Of a stretch of 8,017 nucleotides of DNA, positions 6,060-8,017 are shown piece by piece. The DNA comes from an uncultured Roseiflexaceae bacterium (GTDB taxonomy: Bacteria > Chloroflexota > Chloroflexia > Chloroflexales > Roseiflexaceae): positions 1 through 8,017 of the forward strand of contig CAIPUQ010000363.1 in NCBI GenBank assembly GCA_903868295.1. Reading direction: 5' to 3'. The notes beneath the pieces are model-generated. The model made no database searches. It was not told the DNA's origin and saw nothing but the letters and a program-made list of their open reading frames with translations. The stretch's first letter is position 1. Each line of letters opens with the position of its first letter. The position numbers and the translations under genes were made by a program.

Positions 6060-6102
6060 GTGTATTGCATTGCTGATGATTCGATGATATGATGCAATAC
6101 AC
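6060..6102. repeat. Perfect 11-bp inverted repeat spanning a promoter
   Basis: GTGTATTGCAT (6060-6070) and ATGCAATACAC (6092-6102) are exact reverse complements separated by 21 bases; arm centres are 32 bp apart, about three helical turns. The left arm holds the -35 and the right arm starts inside the -10 of the promoter before the TPR gene. No T tract follows, so it is a poor terminator. If transcription starts near 6100, the downstream mRNA cannot contain both arms, which favours a DNA-binding site. Confidence 0.6.
6065..6093 (+). promoter_or_regulatory. Promoter of the TPR gene
   Basis: TTGCAT (6065-6070) and TATGAT (6088-6093) are 17 bases apart, with four or more consensus matches each. 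Transcription should begin near 6100, about 55 bases before the start codon. Both boxes overlap the arms of the inverted repeat at 6060-6102. Confidence 0.6.
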
Positions 6103-6154
6103 ATTTACTACACACGTACGTATTCTCGCAGAGACAGGCGAAAAGGAGCTGATG

Positions 6155-8017
6155 ATGGGCGATATGAGTCTCATTACAGCATATGAGCAGTTGCACGAAG
6201 CATCTGCGAATGGGAATCATGCGGTCGTGATGCGTACGGCGCGCCATGTGTTGCTGTACTTCCCACATATCATCAAGACCAAGCTTTGTCTGTGCGAGAG
6301 TCTGTTGGCGGTCAATGAACTGACCGAAGCAGATGCACTGTATCGTGATGTGCTGCGAACCGACCCAGAAAACATCGATGCCTACGTCGGGTTAAGTATC
6401 ATTGCAGAGCGCAATGGAGATTTGACTGCTGCTGCAGGCTTTCTCGAACACGCCATCGAAATGCGGCCTGAAGTGGTCGATGTGCGTACCCGTTTGGTGA
6501 ATATGTACCGCCGGGCGTCGCGTCACGATGTCTATTTGCAGCTGAGCCGGATCGGTTTGGCGCGATTGTTCGTCAAAGGGAGCATGTTCGAGCAGGCGAT
6601 AAGCGAATTTCGGAGTTTGCAGGCACTGCATCCCACACGAATCGATATTTCGATTGCCCTTGCCGAGACCCTGTGGCGCAACGGTGACGAGCGTGAAAGC
6701 TACGAAATCAGCCAGGCGTTGTTGGCACACGAGCCTGATCTCTTGAAAGCAAATTACTTTGTGGCGCGGTATCAGGCGGGGCGCGATACTGCAACGAGTC
6801 AGCAGATGTGGATGCATGCACAGGCATTTGATCCCTTCTTTGATGTCGCTCGCGAGTTGTTTGGACACGCGACATTGCCCTCGGCGGCATCGTGGATTCT
6901 GCCCGAGTTGAGCACAGATGCGGTCCATGCCAAAGGCGCGCAGCGGCGCATGAGCGGGCATGTCGAAGCGAAGGAAGTATTGTTCCCTGCGATTGCAGAA
7001 CTAGACCATGTGGCGGTCCTCGAACAGATGCGCGCCGAACCGCGTCATGGGATCTATGCGCGGACCGACGACTGCGCATGCATGGGAGAATCGGGATTTG
7101 TTGATATGCCGAACGAAACTGTTGGAATCAGCGACGGCCATGCCGACGTCGCAGCGCCGAGTTTGTTGGCCGGTATGCTCGAACAATTGCCGGCGTCTCG
7201 TACACGTGTTGAAGATATTGCGACCAATGCGTTGCCCCATGTACCAAGTCACGATTTGACGATGGAGATGGTGCAGGGTGGTCGGGTCACCACGCCGGTC
7301 GCCCCCGAAGTGAGTGAAGTGATTACCGAGACGGTGCACTCTTCCCAACAAATCGGCGGGAGCCGTGGGATGCCGTTTTTGGTGCATCAGCCGATCGATG
7401 ACGACGACCGGTTCTTGGCCAACGTCCTCGGCACCGGAGATAAGGGTGCTGAGTCGAGTGAACAGCGGAGCGCCGAGCCAGGTATCGCAGCGCTTGCAGA
7501 GCTCGCGCCGCTCAAAATCACCATTAACACGACCCAATTGCAGACCATTTCGTCATTGGATGATTTGTATGCGTTGTTGGCGCGGCTCGAAATCAGTCAT
7601 ACGCCATCCCCGACCGAAGACCTCCGTGAAGTAGTTGCGCGTATTTTGGGCGGCGGGTTCGCCGATGCAAAGAAAGTCACCCCGATCCCCGATCCGCGCT
7701 TTACACGGCAGGCATCGCATGCCGCAGCGGCGACTTTGGACACGCTCATGGATCGCACCAAAGGGGATCGGCCGCAAGTGATGTCACGTGCCGGCAAAAG
7801 TCAGACTACCTCATCTGACAAGGCCGCGAAACCAGCTGATGCAGCACCAGTGGCAGAGCCGGTACCTGATCCGCTTTTGGCAGACTTGTTTCTCTCTTCG
7901 CGATCGGCCGAGATGCCCGTGAGTGTGTCGGCTGCGTTACCTCGTGCCGGTGCGGTGCAGCGTACTGCGGACAAGGCCGAACAACCTGTAGCGGTAGTCG
8001 AACAACCGCCGACGCGG
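6155..8017 (+). CDS. TPR-repeat protein with long low-complexity tail (3' end outside window)
   Basis: Open to the end of the window, 621 codons seen, stop not included. AAAAGGAG (6141-6148) lies 6 bases before ATG 6155; an ATG immediately upstream at 6152 is only 3 bases away and less favoured. The N-terminal 230 residues hold about five tetratricopeptide repeats (roughly 39-72, 73-106, 131-161, 162-195, 196-227), for example NELTEADALYRDVLRTDPEN and GDLTAAAGFLEHAIEMRPEV, each with the small residue and closing Pro of the motif. TPRs bind other proteins. From about 230 on, the sequence is mostly Ala/Pro/Glu/Ser-rich and probably disordered, with one better ordered patch near 450-540 (LKITINTTQLQTISSLDDLY, then REVVARILGGGF). 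No signal peptide or membrane segment is visible, so a cytoplasmic scaffold or regulator is likely. Function is unknown; a further domain may follow beyond the window. Confidence 0.88.
   Translation, partial: MGDMSLITAYEQLHEASANGNHAVVMRTARHVLLYFPHIIKTKLCLCESLLAVNELTEADALYRDVLRTDPENIDAYVGLSIIAERNGDLTAAAGFLEHAIEMRPEVVDVRTRLVNMYRRASRHDVYLQLSRIGLARLFVKGSMFEQAISEFRSLQALHPTRIDISIALAETLWRNGDERESYEISQALLAHEPDLLKANYFVARYQAGRDTATSQQMWMHAQAFDPFFDVARELFGHATLPSAASWILPELSTDAVHAKGAQRRMSGHVEAKEVLFPAIAELDHVAVLEQMRAEPRHGIYARTDDCACMGESGFVDMPNETVGISDGHADVAAPSLLAGMLEQLPASRTRVEDIATNALPHVPSHDLTMEMVQGGRVTTPVAPEVSEVITETVHSSQQIGGSRGMPFLVHQPIDDDDRFLANVLGTGDKGAESSEQRSAEPGIAALAELAPLKITINTTQLQTISSLDDLYALLARLEISHTPSPTEDLREVVARILGGGFADAKKVTPIPDPRFTRQASHAAAATLDTLMDRTKGDRPQVMSRAGKSQTTSSDKAAKPADAAPVAEPVPDPLLADLFLSSRSAEMPVSVSAALPRAGAVQRTADKAEQPVAVVEQPPTR

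Overview
The window most likely comes from the chromosome of a Chloroflexota bacterium, class Chloroflexia. This rests on remembered family style, not a search. The single-stranded DNA-binding protein has the sequence character of that group. The secreted hydrolase carries the Chloroflexota-type 'CF.ETG..I.GR..EYW...GGL.VFGYP' module in two copies, in front of a glucosaminidase-like domain. Coding sequence is moderately GC-rich and most genes sit in small, separately promoted units. There is no sign of a mobile element, CRISPR array or rRNA.

Layout. (1) 3-785, + strand: the C-terminal part of a protein that probably starts before the window, with a 'PGGTG' motif and a small C-terminal beta-rich domain. 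(2) 782-1530: a self-contained ssb unit with an extended -10 promoter, a structured leader, the gene and an intrinsic terminator. (3) 1554-3758, - strand: a large protein with an AlbA_2/Schlafen-like domain in the middle and three related copies of an unnamed module at its C-terminus. It is convergent with ssb. (4) 3759-4212: a 454-bp gap that is not empty. It holds a perfect palindrome over a candidate - strand promoter, and a + strand intrinsic terminator with no ordinary gene in front of it, which implies a short transcript (small RNA, attenuated leader, or a 19-codon Cys-rich reading frame). (5) 4213-4560: a small unassigned protein. (6) 4590-4760: a tRNA-Pro(GGG) unit with promoter, encoded CCA and terminator. 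(7) 4785-6035: a secreted cell-wall glucosaminidase-like protein. (8) 6060-8017: a promoter whose -35 and -10 lie inside the two arms of a perfect 11-bp inverted repeat, followed by a TPR protein with a long low-complexity tail that runs off the window.

The genes do not form an obvious pathway. They are neighbours with separate promoters: DNA maintenance (ssb), a possible DNA/RNA-binding regulator or effector (AlbA_2 protein), a tRNA, and cell-envelope or scaffold proteins. The points most worth following are the orphan terminator and its transcript, the AlbA_2 protein with its repeated module, and the two symmetric regulatory elements at 3878-3892 and 6060-6102. No complete new multi-gene system is evident.
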